A stretch of 64,000 nucleotides of DNA from Paracidovorax citrulli (GCF_900100305.1 NZ_FNEY01000015.1:44892-108891), one strand, 5' to 3'. Counted from the stretch's first letter, positions 8,448 through 19,023 are shown. Translations and numbers: made by a program. The notes: a model not told the origin generated them from the sequence alone.

Positions 8448-9199
8448 CCGGCTGGCAGACCCTGTTCTACAAGGAAGTGCTGCGTTTCTGGAAGGTGAGC
8501 TTCCAGACCATCGCCGCCCCCGTGCTCACGGCCGTGCTCTACCTGCTGATCTTCGGCCACGTGCTGGAAGACCATGTGAAGGTCTATGACCGCCTGAGCT
8601 ATACCGCCTTCCTGGTGCCGGGCCTCGTGATGATGAGCGTGCTGCAGAACGCGTTCGCGAACAGTTCGTCGAGCCTCATCCAGAGCAAGATCATGGGCAA
8701 CCTGGTGTTCGTGCTGCTCACGCCGCTGTCGCACTGGTCCTGGTTCTTCGCCTACGTGGGCTCTTCGGTGGTGCGCGGCCTGGCCGTGGGGCTGGGCGTG
8801 TTCATCGCCACGCTCGGCTTCGCGCGGCCGGAATTCGCCGCGCCGCTGTGGATCGCCGCGTTCGCGCTCCTGGGGGCCGCGCTGCTGGCCACGCTGGGCC
8901 TGATCGCCGGGCTCTGGGCCGACAAGTTCGACCAGATGGCGGCGTTCCAGAACTTCATCATCGTGCCGATGACCTTCCTCTCGGGCGTGTTCTATTCCAT
9001 CCAGTCGCTGCCGCCTTTCTGGCAGACGGTGAGCCACCTGAATCCGTTCTTCTACATGATCGACGGGTTCCGCTACGGCTTCTTCGGGCAGAGCGATGCT
9101 TCGCCCTGGCTGAGCCTGGCCATCGTGGGCAGCGCCTGGCTGGCGGTGAGCGCGCTGGCCGTGCATCTGCTGCGCACCGGATACAAGATCAGGAACTGA
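8444..9199 (+). CDS. ABC-2 type exporter permease (YadH-like)
   Basis: 251 residues with six predicted membrane segments and the ABC-2 signature region FNFIIVPMTFLSGVFYSI-like (seen as NFIIVPMTFLSGVFYSIQSL) followed by NPFFYMIDGFRYGFFG. It overlaps the ATPase gene by 4 bases and forms the transmembrane half of the exporter. The length equals E. coli YadH to within a few residues. Confidence 0.9.
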   Translation: MTGWQTLFYKEVLRFWKVSFQTIAAPVLTAVLYLLIFGHVLEDHVKVYDRLSYTAFLVPGLVMMSVLQNAFANSSSSLIQSKIMGNLVFVLLTPLSHWSWFFAYVGSSVVRGLAVGLGVFIATLGFARPEFAAPLWIAAFALLGAALLATLGLIAGLWADKFDQMAAFQNFIIVPMTFLSGVFYSIQSLPPFWQTVSHLNPFFYMIDGFRYGFFGQSDASPWLSLAIVGSAWLAVSALAVHLLRTGYKIRN

Positions 9200-9277
9200 T
9201 GACCATCCTCCCGGGCGTGTGCACGCGAAGCGCCGCACGTGCGGCCGGGTGCCCGTCCTCCCACATGAACCACTGAC

Positions 9278-9526
9278 ATGACCGCCGACCAACTCAAAGA
9301 CCTGATCCGGGCGGGGCTGCCCTGCGAGCACCTCACGCTGGAGGGCGACGGCCGCCATTGGTATGCGACCATCGTCTCCGCGGAGTTCGAGGGCAAGCGT
9401 GCGATCCAGCGCCACCAGCGGGTGTACGCGACGCTGGGCAGCCGCATGCACACCGACGAGGTGCATGCGCTCTCCATGAAGACCTTCACGCCCGCCGAAT
9501 GGGCCGCGCAGCCGCGTGGCGAATGA
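9278..9526 (+). CDS. ibaG: BolA/IbaG-family protein
   Basis: 82 residues, a single BolA domain: [20 protein letters not shown] then [16 protein letters not shown] and [19 protein letters not shown]. The HxALxxKT-like end is diagnostic. IbaG proteins bind monothiol glutaredoxins through an iron-sulfur cluster and are tied to cell-envelope homeostasis. The position directly before murA is the same as in E. coli, which supports the IbaG assignment over BolA. Confidence 0.9.
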   Translation: MTADQLKDLIRAGLPCEHLTLEGDGRHWYATIVSAEFEGKRAIQRHQRVYATLGSRMHTDEVHALSMKTFTPAEWAAQPRGE

Positions 9527-9599
9527 ACGCAGGGCCCCGTCCGCTGCACCATCCGCGCAACGGCCCCTTCCCGTCCTCCAGACCCCAGAACAACAAGCC

Positions 9600-10900
<1,301 letters not shown>

Positions 10901-10904
<4 letters not shown>

Positions 10905-11569
10905 CGACCCCGGGCGACGTGATCACCCTGGCCCTGTCCAAGGGCCGCATCTTCGACGAAACCCTCCCGCTGCTGGCAGCCGCCGGCATCGAGGTGCTGG
11001 AAGACCCCGAGAAATCCCGCAAGCTGATCCTGCCGACCAACCGGCCCGAGGTGCGCGTGGTGCTGGTGCGCGCCACCGACGTGCCCACCTACGTGCAGTA
11101 CGGCGGCGCGGACCTGGGCGTGACGGGCAAGGACACGCTCATCGAGCACGGGGGCCAGGGCCTCTACCAGCCGCTGGACCTGCAGATCGCCAAGTGCCGC
11201 GTGAGCGTGGCGGTGCGGCAGGATTTCGACTACGCCAGCGCCGTGAAGCAGGGGGCCCGCCTCAACGTGGCCACCAAGTACACCACCATCGCCCGCGAGT
11301 TCTTCGCGGCCAAGGGCGTACACGTGGACATGATCAAGCTCTACGGCAGCATGGAGCTTGCCCCGCTCACCGGGCTGGCCGATGCGATCGTGGATCTGGT
11401 CTCGACGGGCAGCACGCTGCGCGCCAACCACCTGGTGGAAGTGGAGCGCATCATGGACATCAGCTCGCATCTCGTGGTGAACCAGGCCGCGCTCAAGCTC
11501 AAGCGCGAGCCGTTGCGCCGCATCATCGATGCGTTCGCCCAGGCTACCGCTGCAGGCGCCCCGAAGTGA
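10901..11569 (+). CDS. hisG: ATP phosphoribosyltransferase catalytic subunit (short form)
   Basis: 222 residues, the short HisG form that lacks the C-terminal regulatory domain and needs HisZ for activity and feedback control. [20 protein letters not shown] and [11 protein letters not shown] are visible, and [18 protein letters not shown] is the PRPP-binding region. It catalyses the first step of histidine synthesis. No hisZ lies in the window. It starts within the murA stop. Confidence 0.95.
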
Positions 11570-11610
11570 AAGTCGGGCGCGTGTGATACGAGAGATCGCT
11601 GCCATCCATT

Positions 11611-11630
11611 GATACTATGAAATTAATAGC
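11611..11630. repeat. GCTAT...ATAGC-type element covering the hisD start codon
   Basis: GATACTATGAAATTAATAGC at 11611-11630 is a degenerate copy of the motif seen at 211 and 2960. The hisD ATG (11617) lies inside it, so the first codons (Met-Lys-Leu-Ile-Ala) are encoded by the element. Whether this is chance or an insertion that supplied a start is unknown. Confidence 0.4.
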
Positions 11631-12936
11631 TGCTCCTGCCCGTCTCTCCACGGTATCCGCTACCTTCGAGGCCGATTTCGCGGCCCGCCTGCACTGGTCC
11701 GCGGACACCGACGCCGCCATCGAGCAGCGCGTGGCCGACATTCTGACCGACGTGCAGGCGCGAGGCGATGCGGCCGTGCTGGAGTACACGCAGCGCTTCG
11801 ACGGGCTGCAGGCGGACTCCGTGGCGGCGCTGGAGCTTTCCCAGTCCGAACTGAAGGCCGCCTTCGAGATGCTGCCGGCCGCGCAGCGCGAGGCGCTGGA
11901 AGCGGCGGCCCGCCGCGTGCGCAAATACCACGAAGCGCAGAAGAAGGCGAGCGGCGAGAGCTGGAGCTACCGCGACGAAGACGGCACGCTGCTCGGCCAG
12001 AAGGTGACGCCGCTGGACCGCGTGGGCATCTACGTGCCCGGCGGCAAGGCGGCATACCCTTCCAGTGTGCTGATGAATGCCATTCCGGCCCACGTGGCCG
12101 GCGTGCCGGACATCGTCATGGTGGTGCCCACGCCGCGCGGCGAGAAGAACCCGCTGGTGCTCGCGGCTGCCTACGTGGCGGGCGTGAGCCGCGCCTTCGC
12201 CATCGGCGGTGCGCAGGCCGTGGCCGCGCTGGCCTATGGCACCGCTACCGTGCCCAAGGTGGACAAGATCACCGGCCCCGGCAATGCCTACGTGGCCAGC
12301 GCCAAGAAGCGCGTGTTCGGCACGGTGGGCATCGACATGATCGCCGGCCCCAGCGAGATCCTGGTGCTGGCCGACGGCACCACGCCGCCCGACTGGGTGG
12401 CGATGGACCTGTTCAGCCAGGCCGAGCACGACGAACTGGCGCAGTCCATCCTGCTGTGCCCGGACGCCGCCTACATCGATGCCGTGCAGGCGTCCATCGA
12501 CCGCCTGCTGCCCGAAATGCCGCGTGCGGAGATCATCGCCAAGAGCCTCACGGGCCGTGGCGCGCTGATCCTCACGAAGGACATGGAAGAGGCCTGTGCC
12601 ATCAGCAACCGCATCGCGCCCGAGCACCTGGAGGTGTCGAGCCGCGACCCGCACCGCTGGGAGCCGCTGCTGCGCCATGCAGGCGCCATCTTCCTCGGGG
12701 CCTATACCTCCGAAAGCCTGGGCGACTACTGCGCGGGCCCCAACCACGTGCTGCCCACCAGCGGCACCGCGCGGTTCTCGTCGCCGCTGGGCGTGTACGA
12801 CTTCCAGAAGCGCAGCAGCCTGATCGAGGTGAGCGAGCAGGGCGCGCAGGCCCTGGGCCGCATTGCCAGCGTGCTGGCGCACGGCGAGGGGCTGCAGGCC
12901 CATGCGCGGGCTGCGGAGATGCGGTTGAAGGCCTAG
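11617..12936 (+). CDS. hisD: Histidinol dehydrogenase
   Basis: 439 residues. HisD oxidises L-histidinol to L-histidine in two NAD-dependent steps. Seen: [20 protein letters not shown], the dehydrogenase signature region from [15 protein letters not shown] through [14 protein letters not shown] (zinc-site His), and the catalytic IAPEHLEV. The gene lies 47 bases after hisG. In related genomes hisC follows directly; here about 5 kb of other sequence intervenes. Confidence 0.96.
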   Translation: MKLIAAPARLSTVSATFEADFAARLHWSADTDAAIEQRVADILTDVQARGDAAVLEYTQRFDGLQADSVAALELSQSELKAAFEMLPAAQREALEAAARRVRKYHEAQKKASGESWSYRDEDGTLLGQKVTPLDRVGIYVPGGKAAYPSSVLMNAIPAHVAGVPDIVMVVPTPRGEKNPLVLAAAYVAGVSRAFAIGGAQAVAALAYGTATVPKVDKITGPGNAYVASAKKRVFGTVGIDMIAGPSEILVLADGTTPPDWVAMDLFSQAEHDELAQSILLCPDAAYIDAVQASIDRLLPEMPRAEIIAKSLTGRGALILTKDMEEACAISNRIAPEHLEVSSRDPHRWEPLLRHAGAIFLGAYTSESLGDYCAGPNHVLPTSGTARFSSPLGVYDFQKRSSLIEVSEQGAQALGRIASVLAHGEGLQAHARAAEMRLKA

Positions 12937-13063
12937 GGCGACGTCCAACAAACACCTCAATCCTGATCTGAGCGGAGAAACTGCTGTTGAAAGATCAAGG
13001 TTGAAGAAGAGTTGGATGTTGCGCCATAGGGTTTTTAAAATCGATAGCTCGGATAATGAGCAA

Positions 13064-14105
13064 ATGAACAAAGATCGGATTGAGAGGGCCTACGATCCTA
13101 AATTGGACTCCATACGCATCATTGCATGCCTTGCTGTGGTACTGCTGCATGTTTCAGCAAGGCCAATTTACATGCAGAAGGAGTTGAGCCAGTGGGGGTG
13201 GATGCTCGGAAACGCAGTCAGTTCATTGACGCACTGGTGCGTTCCGGTTTTTGTCATGCTGAGTGGTGCATTGGTCTTGGGAGACAAGAGAACCACCTAT
13301 CCCTACATGTTGGTCCACAGGGTGCCGAGAATGCTGGTCGTTCTCGCAATATCTTCCATTATTTATGCCCTGTGGATGTTTTTCTTCCAGCATGCTTTTG
13401 AATGGAAGGCCTTCACCCGCGATCTGCTGATGGGGATGCCTTATTGCCATCTTCATTTTTTCTATCTGATCATAGGATTGTATATTATTGTGCCCTCTAT
13501 TTCACAGGCTGTAATCGCCATGGACGAGAAGCACGTCCGCAATGCGGCAGTGGTAGCCTGCTTGATTTCCGCAGTTACTTTTTTCTGGAGCGTTTGGACT
13601 AGGGCATACTCGCCAAATGGCGGCAGCTTCTCTTGGGGGTATTGGTTATTTTATTCTTTGATATTATATCCATCGATAAAAGCCCAATCTGCCCTATGTA
13701 ATTATCTTCCTGGTTGGTTACGTGGTTACGTGGTTACGTGGTTACGTGGTTACGTGGTTACGTGGTTACGTGGTTACGGTAGTCGGGGCGGGATTGCTGT
13801 CGTACAAGACTGCCGACGGAAGCGTCTGGAAGTTGTATTTGTACACTTACTTCAGTCCCACCGTGGTGGCCATGTCGATAGGTACATGGGGCTTGGGCGT
13901 CAAGGTTGCTAAATATGTGCGAGTTTCCTGGTTGAAAACGCTCGCTCCCCTCGCGTTACTGGTGTATATCCTTCATCCGATTTTTATGGAAATAATCAGA
14001 GCTAAATATAAAATCATTTCCCCTGCGTTGATGCGACCCGAAATCGAGGTGCCATTGACGTTCATTCTGACGACGTTGGGCGCTTTTTTCTGGCTTACGT
14101 TTTGA
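13064..14105 (+). CDS. Acyltransferase-3 family membrane protein, out of frame through an octamer repeat tract (phase-variable candidate)
   Basis: From the ATG at 13064 the frame encodes about 217 residues of a multi-spanning acyltransferase-3 protein (RIIACLAVVLLHVSARPIY with the family His; MLSGALVLG). It then enters eight copies of TGGTTACG (13715-13778). As read, it leaves the tract in the wrong frame and stops at 13912 after unrelated residues. The true C-terminus (VVGAGLLSYKTADGSVWKLY through SPTVVAMSIGTWGLG to the stop at 14105) is in another frame. Six or nine copies would restore one 341- or 349-residue protein. The family typically O-acetylates surface sugars. AT-rich; lies inside the split his cluster. 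Sequencing error or a dead gene are alternatives. Confidence 0.8.
13715..13778 (+). repeat. Octanucleotide tandem repeat (TGGTTACG) x 8
   Basis: Eight exact, uninterrupted copies of TGGTTACG, 64 bases. The unit is not a multiple of three, so each gain or loss shifts the reading frame. Every forward frame reads through it as the octapeptide repeat WLRGYVVT without a stop. It lies inside the acyltransferase gene at about residue 217. This is the classic form of a slipped-strand contingency tract. Confidence 0.97.
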
Positions 14106-14207
14106 GAAAAATCCGAATCGCGAGGATATTTTTTTGAATCCGATCTACGGGTCCGGAATTTTTTTCTGAGATCCTAATTGCTGGTGGTTGCTATAAAATT
14201 AAATTCC

Positions 14208-15572
14208 ATGCGCCTCAAATATAAACCATATGCTTTAGACTGCGCGATCGTTTTGCTGCTTTCTATCGCCATAATTTATCTCTTCTATCCCGGATTCATG
14301 AGCTATGACTCCTGGAAGCAGTTGTATGATGCGAAGAATCGACATATTGGAGATGCCCATCCTCCCATCATGTCGATGATCTGGCGAGGCCTTGATGCCG
14401 TTTATCCCGGTCCGGCCCTCATGCTCATCCTGCAGGTGGCGCTTTTTTCCGTTTCGCTTGCTTTTGTCGCTATCCGTTTGGCGCCGCACCCTGTCGGCCG
14501 CCTGCCTTTCCTGCTTTTGTTGATATTTCCTCCCTCGCTGGGGATCATTGGAATCATCTGGAAAGACGTTTGGATGCATGGCTTTCTGTTGGGTTGTCTT
14601 GCTGTGGCACTTTATTGTCACCACGCTCAGGGGCGCGCCCGCATTGCTTTATTGGTGGCGTTTTCGGCAATGGCGTTCATGGCGGCGACTTTTCGTCATA
14701 ATGCAGTGGCCGCCATTCCACCGTTCGCTATGCTGGCCTTTTATGGAGTTGCCAGTCGACCTACGGTGAGTCGCTTGCGTAATTTCACAGTCACTGCCTT
14801 GATTTCGCTTGTTTTCACCGCTGTGGTTTTGTTTGTCAATGGACTGGTTACGCGCGTTCTGGCTGATTACCATGAGAATTTTTCACAAGTCTTGATGACT
14901 TTCGACGTGGCTGGGACATCCTCCCTGAGCGGAAGGCGACTATTCAGTTCCGGGTACGCAGACATGGTCGATGACACGGTGACTGTGGCGGACATCCAGG
15001 CCCGTTATACGCCGCGCTTTCATTCCTGCCTTTATAACCCTTGCACTGCGGGTCCAGGGATATTCAGAACGTCAATGAAGCAAAGCGAACTGGACCATTT
15101 GCGCAAGGATTGGTTACTTGCAATTGTCACAGAGCCTCGTGCATGGATGGAGCATAAATATCATGTGGCGCGGGAAATAATTCGGCTAGGAACGCTGGAA
15201 ATTTGGGCCCCGACTCTTGAAGATCCCTTGTTTCCCAATGACTGGGGGATTACCTTCAACGATACGCCCGTCCGCGCTGCATTCCGGAAAATGATCTTTG
15301 CCGCTTCGGGCACCTGGATCTACAACACCTATATGTACTTGGCCGGGGCTGTCGTTGTTGGATTCATGGCTGCTGCCGGTCTTCTCTGGACGCAATGGCC
15401 GAGGGCGCAGCTGGCGGCTGCACTGGCCCTTGCCGCAAGCGGAACGCTTTACGAAACATCTCTTTTCTTCGGGGCTACCAGTGCAGATTTTCGATACTCT
15501 GTCTGGCTGATTATTTGTACTTGGCTGGCTATCTGTTCATTTGTCTCAGCCTTGATTGTCGGCCGGCGGTGA
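14208..15572 (+). CDS. Polytopic membrane protein, GT-C glycosyltransferase-like
   Basis: 454 residues with about ten hydrophobic segments. Near the N-terminus, after the first membrane helix, lies YPGFMSYDSWKQLYDA and then DAHPPIMSMIW. An acidic residue in the first periplasmic loop followed by HPP is the pattern of GT-C-fold sugar transferases that use polyprenyl-phosphate donors. There is a large loop around residues 235-365. The ATG at 14208 opens MRLKYKPYALD. AT-rich relative to the window and next to the acyltransferase; a role in surface-glycan modification is an inference. I do not recognise a named family. Confidence 0.6.
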   Translation: MRLKYKPYALDCAIVLLLSIAIIYLFYPGFMSYDSWKQLYDAKNRHIGDAHPPIMSMIWRGLDAVYPGPALMLILQVALFSVSLAFVAIRLAPHPVGRLPFLLLLIFPPSLGIIGIIWKDVWMHGFLLGCLAVALYCHHAQGRARIALLVAFSAMAFMAATFRHNAVAAIPPFAMLAFYGVASRPTVSRLRNFTVTALISLVFTAVVLFVNGLVTRVLADYHENFSQVLMTFDVAGTSSLSGRRLFSSGYADMVDDTVTVADIQARYTPRFHSCLYNPCTAGPGIFRTSMKQSELDHLRKDWLLAIVTEPRAWMEHKYHVAREIIRLGTLEIWAPTLEDPLFPNDWGITFNDTPVRAAFRKMIFAASGTWIYNTYMYLAGAVVVGFMAAAGLLWTQWPRAQLAAALALAASGTLYETSLFFGATSADFRYSVWLIICTWLAICSFVSALIVGRR

Positions 15573-15627
15573 TGTCGCGCGTTTGCTGGAGACGACTGCT
15601 GCCGGACTGAACGGAAAATGAGGCTGG

Positions 15628-16115
15628 TGGTCAATTTCCTCCTCCAAGACGCTCGCGCCCGGGCTGCGGCTTGGCTGGCTGGAAGGCGGGCGCTGGACGG
15701 ACGCGTTGCGCCAGATGAAGGACCTGCAGGTGGGCGGGCAGTCGCCGGTGCTGGAGCTGGCGCTGGCCGACCTGGCGCTGCAGACCGGGCATGCTGCGGC
15801 GATGCGCCAACTGCGCACGGCCGTGGCAGCGCGCATGGATGCCGTGCGGCATGCCATCGCGCAGTCGTTCCCGCCGGGCACGCGGGTGAGCGATCCGTCA
15901 GGAGGGCTCCTGCTGTGGGTGGAATTGCCGCGCGGGGCTGGACACCCTGCGGTTGCACCAGGCCTGCAGGGAGCGTATCCTGGTGCCGCCGGGCACCGTG
16001 TTCGGCACGGGGGCGCTTCCACAACTGCCTGCGCATGGGTGTCGGTGGCGACTGGACGGAGCACTCTATGTGGCCGCGCTGTGGAGGGTGGGTGCCATCG
16101 CCTGCAGCATGCCCC
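15628..16115 (+). pseudogene. Remnant of a MocR/GntR-type PLP-dependent regulator (C-terminal aminotransferase domain)
   Basis: Frame 1 reads SKTLAPGLRLGWLEGGRW (from 15643, containing the PLP-lysine motif SKT), then SPVLELALADLALQTGHAAA and DPSGGLLLWVELPRG. The continuation LDTLRLHQACRERILVPPGT is in a second frame from about 15940, FHNCLRMGVGGDWTE in a third from about 16015, and ALWRVGAIACS returns to the second. Order and content match the C-terminal half of MocR-type proteins. The N-terminal DNA-binding half is absent and at least three frameshifts are present, so this is a decayed fragment. It is GC-rich, unlike the AT-rich genes before it. Confidence 0.8.
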
Positions 16116-16192
16116 CGAGGGGGCGTTCAATACAGCCGACTCATCATGACGCTCGACGCGCCGACCGATTCACAAGAGTTCGTCTTCTTATC

Positions 16193-17161
16193 ATGGTTCT
16201 CCCCAAATTCTTATCTGCATTGCTGATATCGACGATGACGATAACTGCGGCCGCTGATGCTGCCGAAAAGAGAGGCCATCCTGAGGTCTTCACGTGGGCA
16301 AAGACTCCCGTCATCGAGACGCGGCCCTACTCTGAGGAATCCCTCCACGTCGAATATCCTACGGTGTTCATGGTGGGGGAAAGAAAATTCATGCTCTACT
16401 CCGCATACGGGGACGACGGCCGATGGCGGATAAAGCTCGCCATTGCCGAAGAGGGGAATAATTTTGTCGGGCAGGGAAATATTTTCGATGAATCATCGTT
16501 GCCTTTTCATGGGGCCTACGCTTTTCCCTTCGTGATGGTTTCAGGCTCGGGAGAGGGTGCGGTATATCATCTGTATTTTTCTGCAGCCGATGGGAAGGAG
16601 AGGTCGAAATATTCGGCCATTTACCATTCTTCCAGCCGCGACGGCGCCCAATGGGCCAAACCCGGAAAATTGCTGTCTGACGGCGCGCTCGATCCTGTCG
16701 TGATGGAGGATCGTGGCGGCAAGAAATTCATCATATACACCACCTCATTCAAGAGCAAGAACTTCATCAAGATGGCGGATTTGCCGGCGCCGAACGTCGC
16801 CGGGAAGAAGCGTGTGTTGTATTCCTCTCCCACAGGCTTTTATACGCTGGGGAAGCTGACGGTGAGTGGCAAACCCATGGTCGTCGTCGAAACCGGCGAA
16901 GACTGGATGGCCATGTGCTTCGCGCCAAATGGTCAGCTCGTAAAATCTTCCATAAGACCCCTTTTGCGCTTGAGAAATGGCGAAAGTTCCCAATGGGACG
17001 GCCTGAAATATGGAATGTATTTCACGGATGCCTCCGGAAACCCGGAGATTTTCTATAACGGCATCAGAGGCCGGGGAGTGGAAAGTGGCGGTCAGATAGG
17101 AGCAGGTACCTACGATGTGACGGCTATTGCCAAGACGCTGGATACCGCAGCCTGCCAGTAA
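16193..17161 (+). CDS. Secreted protein, possible five-bladed beta-propeller glycosidase-like
   Basis: 322 residues with an N-terminal signal (MVLPKFLSALLISTMTITAA, cleavage near ADA). The mature part has repeated beta-rich segments: HVEYPTVFMVGERKFMLYSA then DDGRWRIKLAIAEE; YHLYFSAADGKER then SAIYHSSSRDGAQW; DPVVMEDRGGKKFIIYTT. The pattern of aromatic strands with a DGxxW-type turn resembles GH43/GH32-like five-bladed propellers. No catalytic triad could be assigned, so enzyme activity is not claimed. GC is lower than in the his genes around it. It lies in the insert between hisD and hisC. Confidence 0.55.
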   Translation: MVLPKFLSALLISTMTITAAADAAEKRGHPEVFTWAKTPVIETRPYSEESLHVEYPTVFMVGERKFMLYSAYGDDGRWRIKLAIAEEGNNFVGQGNIFDESSLPFHGAYAFPFVMVSGSGEGAVYHLYFSAADGKERSKYSAIYHSSSRDGAQWAKPGKLLSDGALDPVVMEDRGGKKFIIYTTSFKSKNFIKMADLPAPNVAGKKRVLYSSPTGFYTLGKLTVSGKPMVVVETGEDWMAMCFAPNGQLVKSSIRPLLRLRNGESSQWDGLKYGMYFTDASGNPEIFYNGIRGRGVESGGQIGAGTYDVTAIAKTLDTAACQ

Positions 17162-17177
17162 GAATGCTTGGGGTGGT

Positions 17178-17210
17178 CCCACGAAGTTCGTGTTTCACGA
17201 ACTTCGTGGG
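17178..17210. promoter_or_regulatory. Perfect 15-bp inverted repeat upstream of the VapB-like gene
   Basis: CCCACGAAGTTCGTG (17178-17192), TTT, CACGAACTTCGTGGG (17196-17210): 15 of 15 pairs. It ends 21 bases before the antitoxin ATG and has no T run, so an autoregulatory operator for the ribbon-helix-helix antitoxin is more likely than a terminator. It could also end transcription of the upstream gene. Confidence 0.6.
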
Positions 17211-17231
17211 ATTTCCGCTACCATGGTGCCC

Positions 17232-17468
17232 ATGAAGAACGTCACCGTCACCATGGACGACACCGTCGCCGAATGGGCCCGCGTCGAGGCGGCCCGGCGC
17301 GGCACGAGCGTGTCCCGCATGCTGGGGGAATGGCTGGCCGAAAAGATGCGGCAGGAGGACGCCTATGCGCAGGCCCAGCGCGAAGCGCTGGCCTTCGAAA
17401 GCTGGGGCGCCTCGTCCCGGCCGTACCTCACGAGGCCCGAACTGCAGGAGCGCGAGGCCGCGCCATGA
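17232..17468 (+). CDS. Ribbon-helix-helix antitoxin (VapB-like)
   Basis: 78 residues: MKNVTVTMDDTVAEWARVEA then ARRGTSVSRMLGEWLAEKM is a ribbon-helix-helix/CopG-type DNA-binding unit, followed by an acidic, helical toxin-binding tail. The ATG at 17232 was chosen because beta-strand KNVTVTMDD follows at once; an ATG at 17223 adds three residues. The stop overlaps the PIN-domain toxin by ATGA. A perfect 15-bp inverted repeat immediately upstream fits an operator. Confidence 0.8.
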   Translation: MKNVTVTMDDTVAEWARVEAARRGTSVSRMLGEWLAEKMRQEDAYAQAQREALAFESWGASSRPYLTRPELQEREAAP

Positions 17469-17914
17469 ACGCCCCGCTGTTCGTGGATACCGGCGTGCTG
17501 CTCAGCAGCGTGGATGACCGCGATCCCGTCCGCCAGTCCCGTGCCCGCGAATGGCTCGCGCTGTGCTGGAACACGCGCCGTGGCCGCATCAGCTCGCAGG
17601 TGCTCAACGAGCTCTACCACAATGCCGTCGCCTGCTTCCCCGGCCCGCAGACGCTGCACCTGGTGCGCGCGCAGGTGCGTCGCCTGCGCGTCTGGCAGCC
17701 GCCGCACCTCGACGCCTATGTGGTCGATGGCGCCTGGGACCTGCAGGACCGCTACGGCCTGAGCTACTGGAACGCGCTCATCGTCGCTTCCGCGCACCAG
17801 CAGGGCTGCCGCCACGTGCTGGGCGACGTGCTGCCGCACGGGCAGCGGTACGACGCGGTGCGCGCCGTGAATCCCTTTCTACTGGCTCCCGACGAACTGG
17901 AATCGCTCGAATGA
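17465..17914 (+). CDS. PIN-domain toxin-like protein (VapC-like), active site altered
   Basis: 149 residues. The PIN fold is recognisable: [12 protein letters not shown] (Asp8), [11 protein letters not shown] (Glu49), [15 protein letters not shown] and [13 protein letters not shown]. VapC nucleases use four acidic residues to bind metal. Here the third (usual SYWDA) is Asn103, and in the usual EDLQHG segment the order is Asp121-Val122, so the usual aspartate is Val. RNase activity may be lost or weak. It overlaps both the antitoxin and hisC by ATGA, so the three are co-translated. Confidence 0.82.
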   Translation: MNAPLFVDTGVLLSSVDDRDPVRQSRAREWLALCWNTRRGRISSQVLNELYHNAVACFPGPQTLHLVRAQVRRLRVWQPPHLDAYVVDGAWDLQDRYGLSYWNALIVASAHQQGCRHVLGDVLPHGQRYDAVRAVNPFLLAPDELESLE

Positions 17915-19023
17915 CCGACACCCTTGCCGCCGCGCTCGGCCGCATCCGCCCCGACGTCCGTGCCATGCATGCCTACGCGGTACAGCCCGCCACCGGCGTG
18001 CTCAAGATGGACGCGATGGAAAACCCCTTTCCCCTGCCGCCGGAACTCCAGGAGGCCCTCGGCCGGCGCCTGGGCGCCCTGGCGCTGAACCGCTACCCCG
18101 GCGCGCGGCTGACGGACCTGAAAAGTGCCCTCGCCGCGCACATCGGCATGCCCGAAGGCTTCTCGATGGTGCTGGGCAACGGCTCGGACGAGATCATCAC
18201 GCTGCTGGCTCTGGCCTGCGCACGGCCGGGCACGGGCGAGCGCGCGGCCATGCTCGCGCCCATGCCCGGCTTCGTGATGTACCCGATGAGCGCGCAACTG
18301 CAGGGCCTGGACTTCGTGGCCGTGCCGCTCACGGCCGATTTCGAGCTCGACGAGCCCGCCATGCTGGCCGCCATCGCGCAGCACCGCCCGGCGATCACCT
18401 ACCTGGCCTACCCCAACAACCCCACGGCCACGCTGTGGGACGAGGGGGCGGTGCAGCGCGTCATCGACGCGGCGGGCGCGCAGGGCGGCATCGTGGTGAT
18501 GGACGAGGCCTACCAGCCCTTCGCGAGCCGCACCTGGCTGGACCGCATGCGCGCCGAGCCCGTCCGCAACGCCCATGTGCTGCTCATGCGCACCCTCAGC
18601 AAGTTCGGCCTGGCGGGCGTGCGCCTGGGCTACCTCGCGGGCCCTGCGGCGCTCGTGGACGAGATCGAAAAGGTGCGCCCTCCCTACAACGTGAGCGTGC
18701 TCAACTGCGAGGCGGCGTTGTTCGCGCTGGAGCATGCCCGGGTGTTCGCCGCGCAGGCGGCCGAGCTGCGCGCCGTGCGCACCCGGCTGGTCGCGGCACT
18801 GCGCGCCATGCCGGGCATCGAGCGCGTGTGGGACAGCGAGGCCAACATGGTGCTCGTGCGCGTGCCCGACGCCGCGCGGGCCTTCGAGGGCATGAAGGCC
18901 CGCAAGGTTCTCGTCAAGAACGTTTCTACAATGCATCCCTTGCTGGCCCGCTGCCTGCGCCTCACGGTGGGCAGCGAGGCCGACAACGCCCAGATGCTCG
19001 ACGCGCTCCAGGCTTCCCTATGA
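17911..19023 (+). CDS. hisC: Histidinol-phosphate aminotransferase
   Basis: 370 residues, fold-type I PLP enzyme. [31 protein letters not shown] and the PLP lysine Lys231 in [14 protein letters not shown] are visible, with a C-terminal Arg in LRLTVGS. It converts imidazole-acetol phosphate to histidinol phosphate. It begins inside the stop of the PIN-domain gene and ends inside hisB (both ATGA). Confidence 0.95.
   Translation: MTDTLAAALGRIRPDVRAMHAYAVQPATGVLKMDAMENPFPLPPELQEALGRRLGALALNRYPGARLTDLKSALAAHIGMPEGFSMVLGNGSDEIITLLALACARPGTGERAAMLAPMPGFVMYPMSAQLQGLDFVAVPLTADFELDEPAMLAAIAQHRPAITYLAYPNNPTATLWDEGAVQRVIDAAGAQGGIVVMDEAYQPFASRTWLDRMRAEPVRNAHVLLMRTLSKFGLAGVRLGYLAGPAALVDEIEKVRPPYNVSVLNCEAALFALEHARVFAAQAAELRAVRTRLVAALRAMPGIERVWDSEANMVLVRVPDAARAFEGMKARKVLVKNVSTMHPLLARCLRLTVGSEADNAQMLDALQASL

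Noticed and set aside
13715..13778. Possible CRISPR-like or satellite repeat
   Set aside because: The 8-bp units are contiguous without spacers and lie inside a coding sequence, so this is a simple tandem repeat.
15618..16226. A 202-residue plus-strand frame over the MocR remnant as a real gene
   Set aside because: The recognisable aminotransferase segments lie in three different frames, so no single frame is the gene.
17187..17207. Two TTCGT words resembling a PIP box before the VapB-like gene
   Set aside because: The spacing is 11 bases, not 15 or 16, and both words belong to the perfect inverted repeat.
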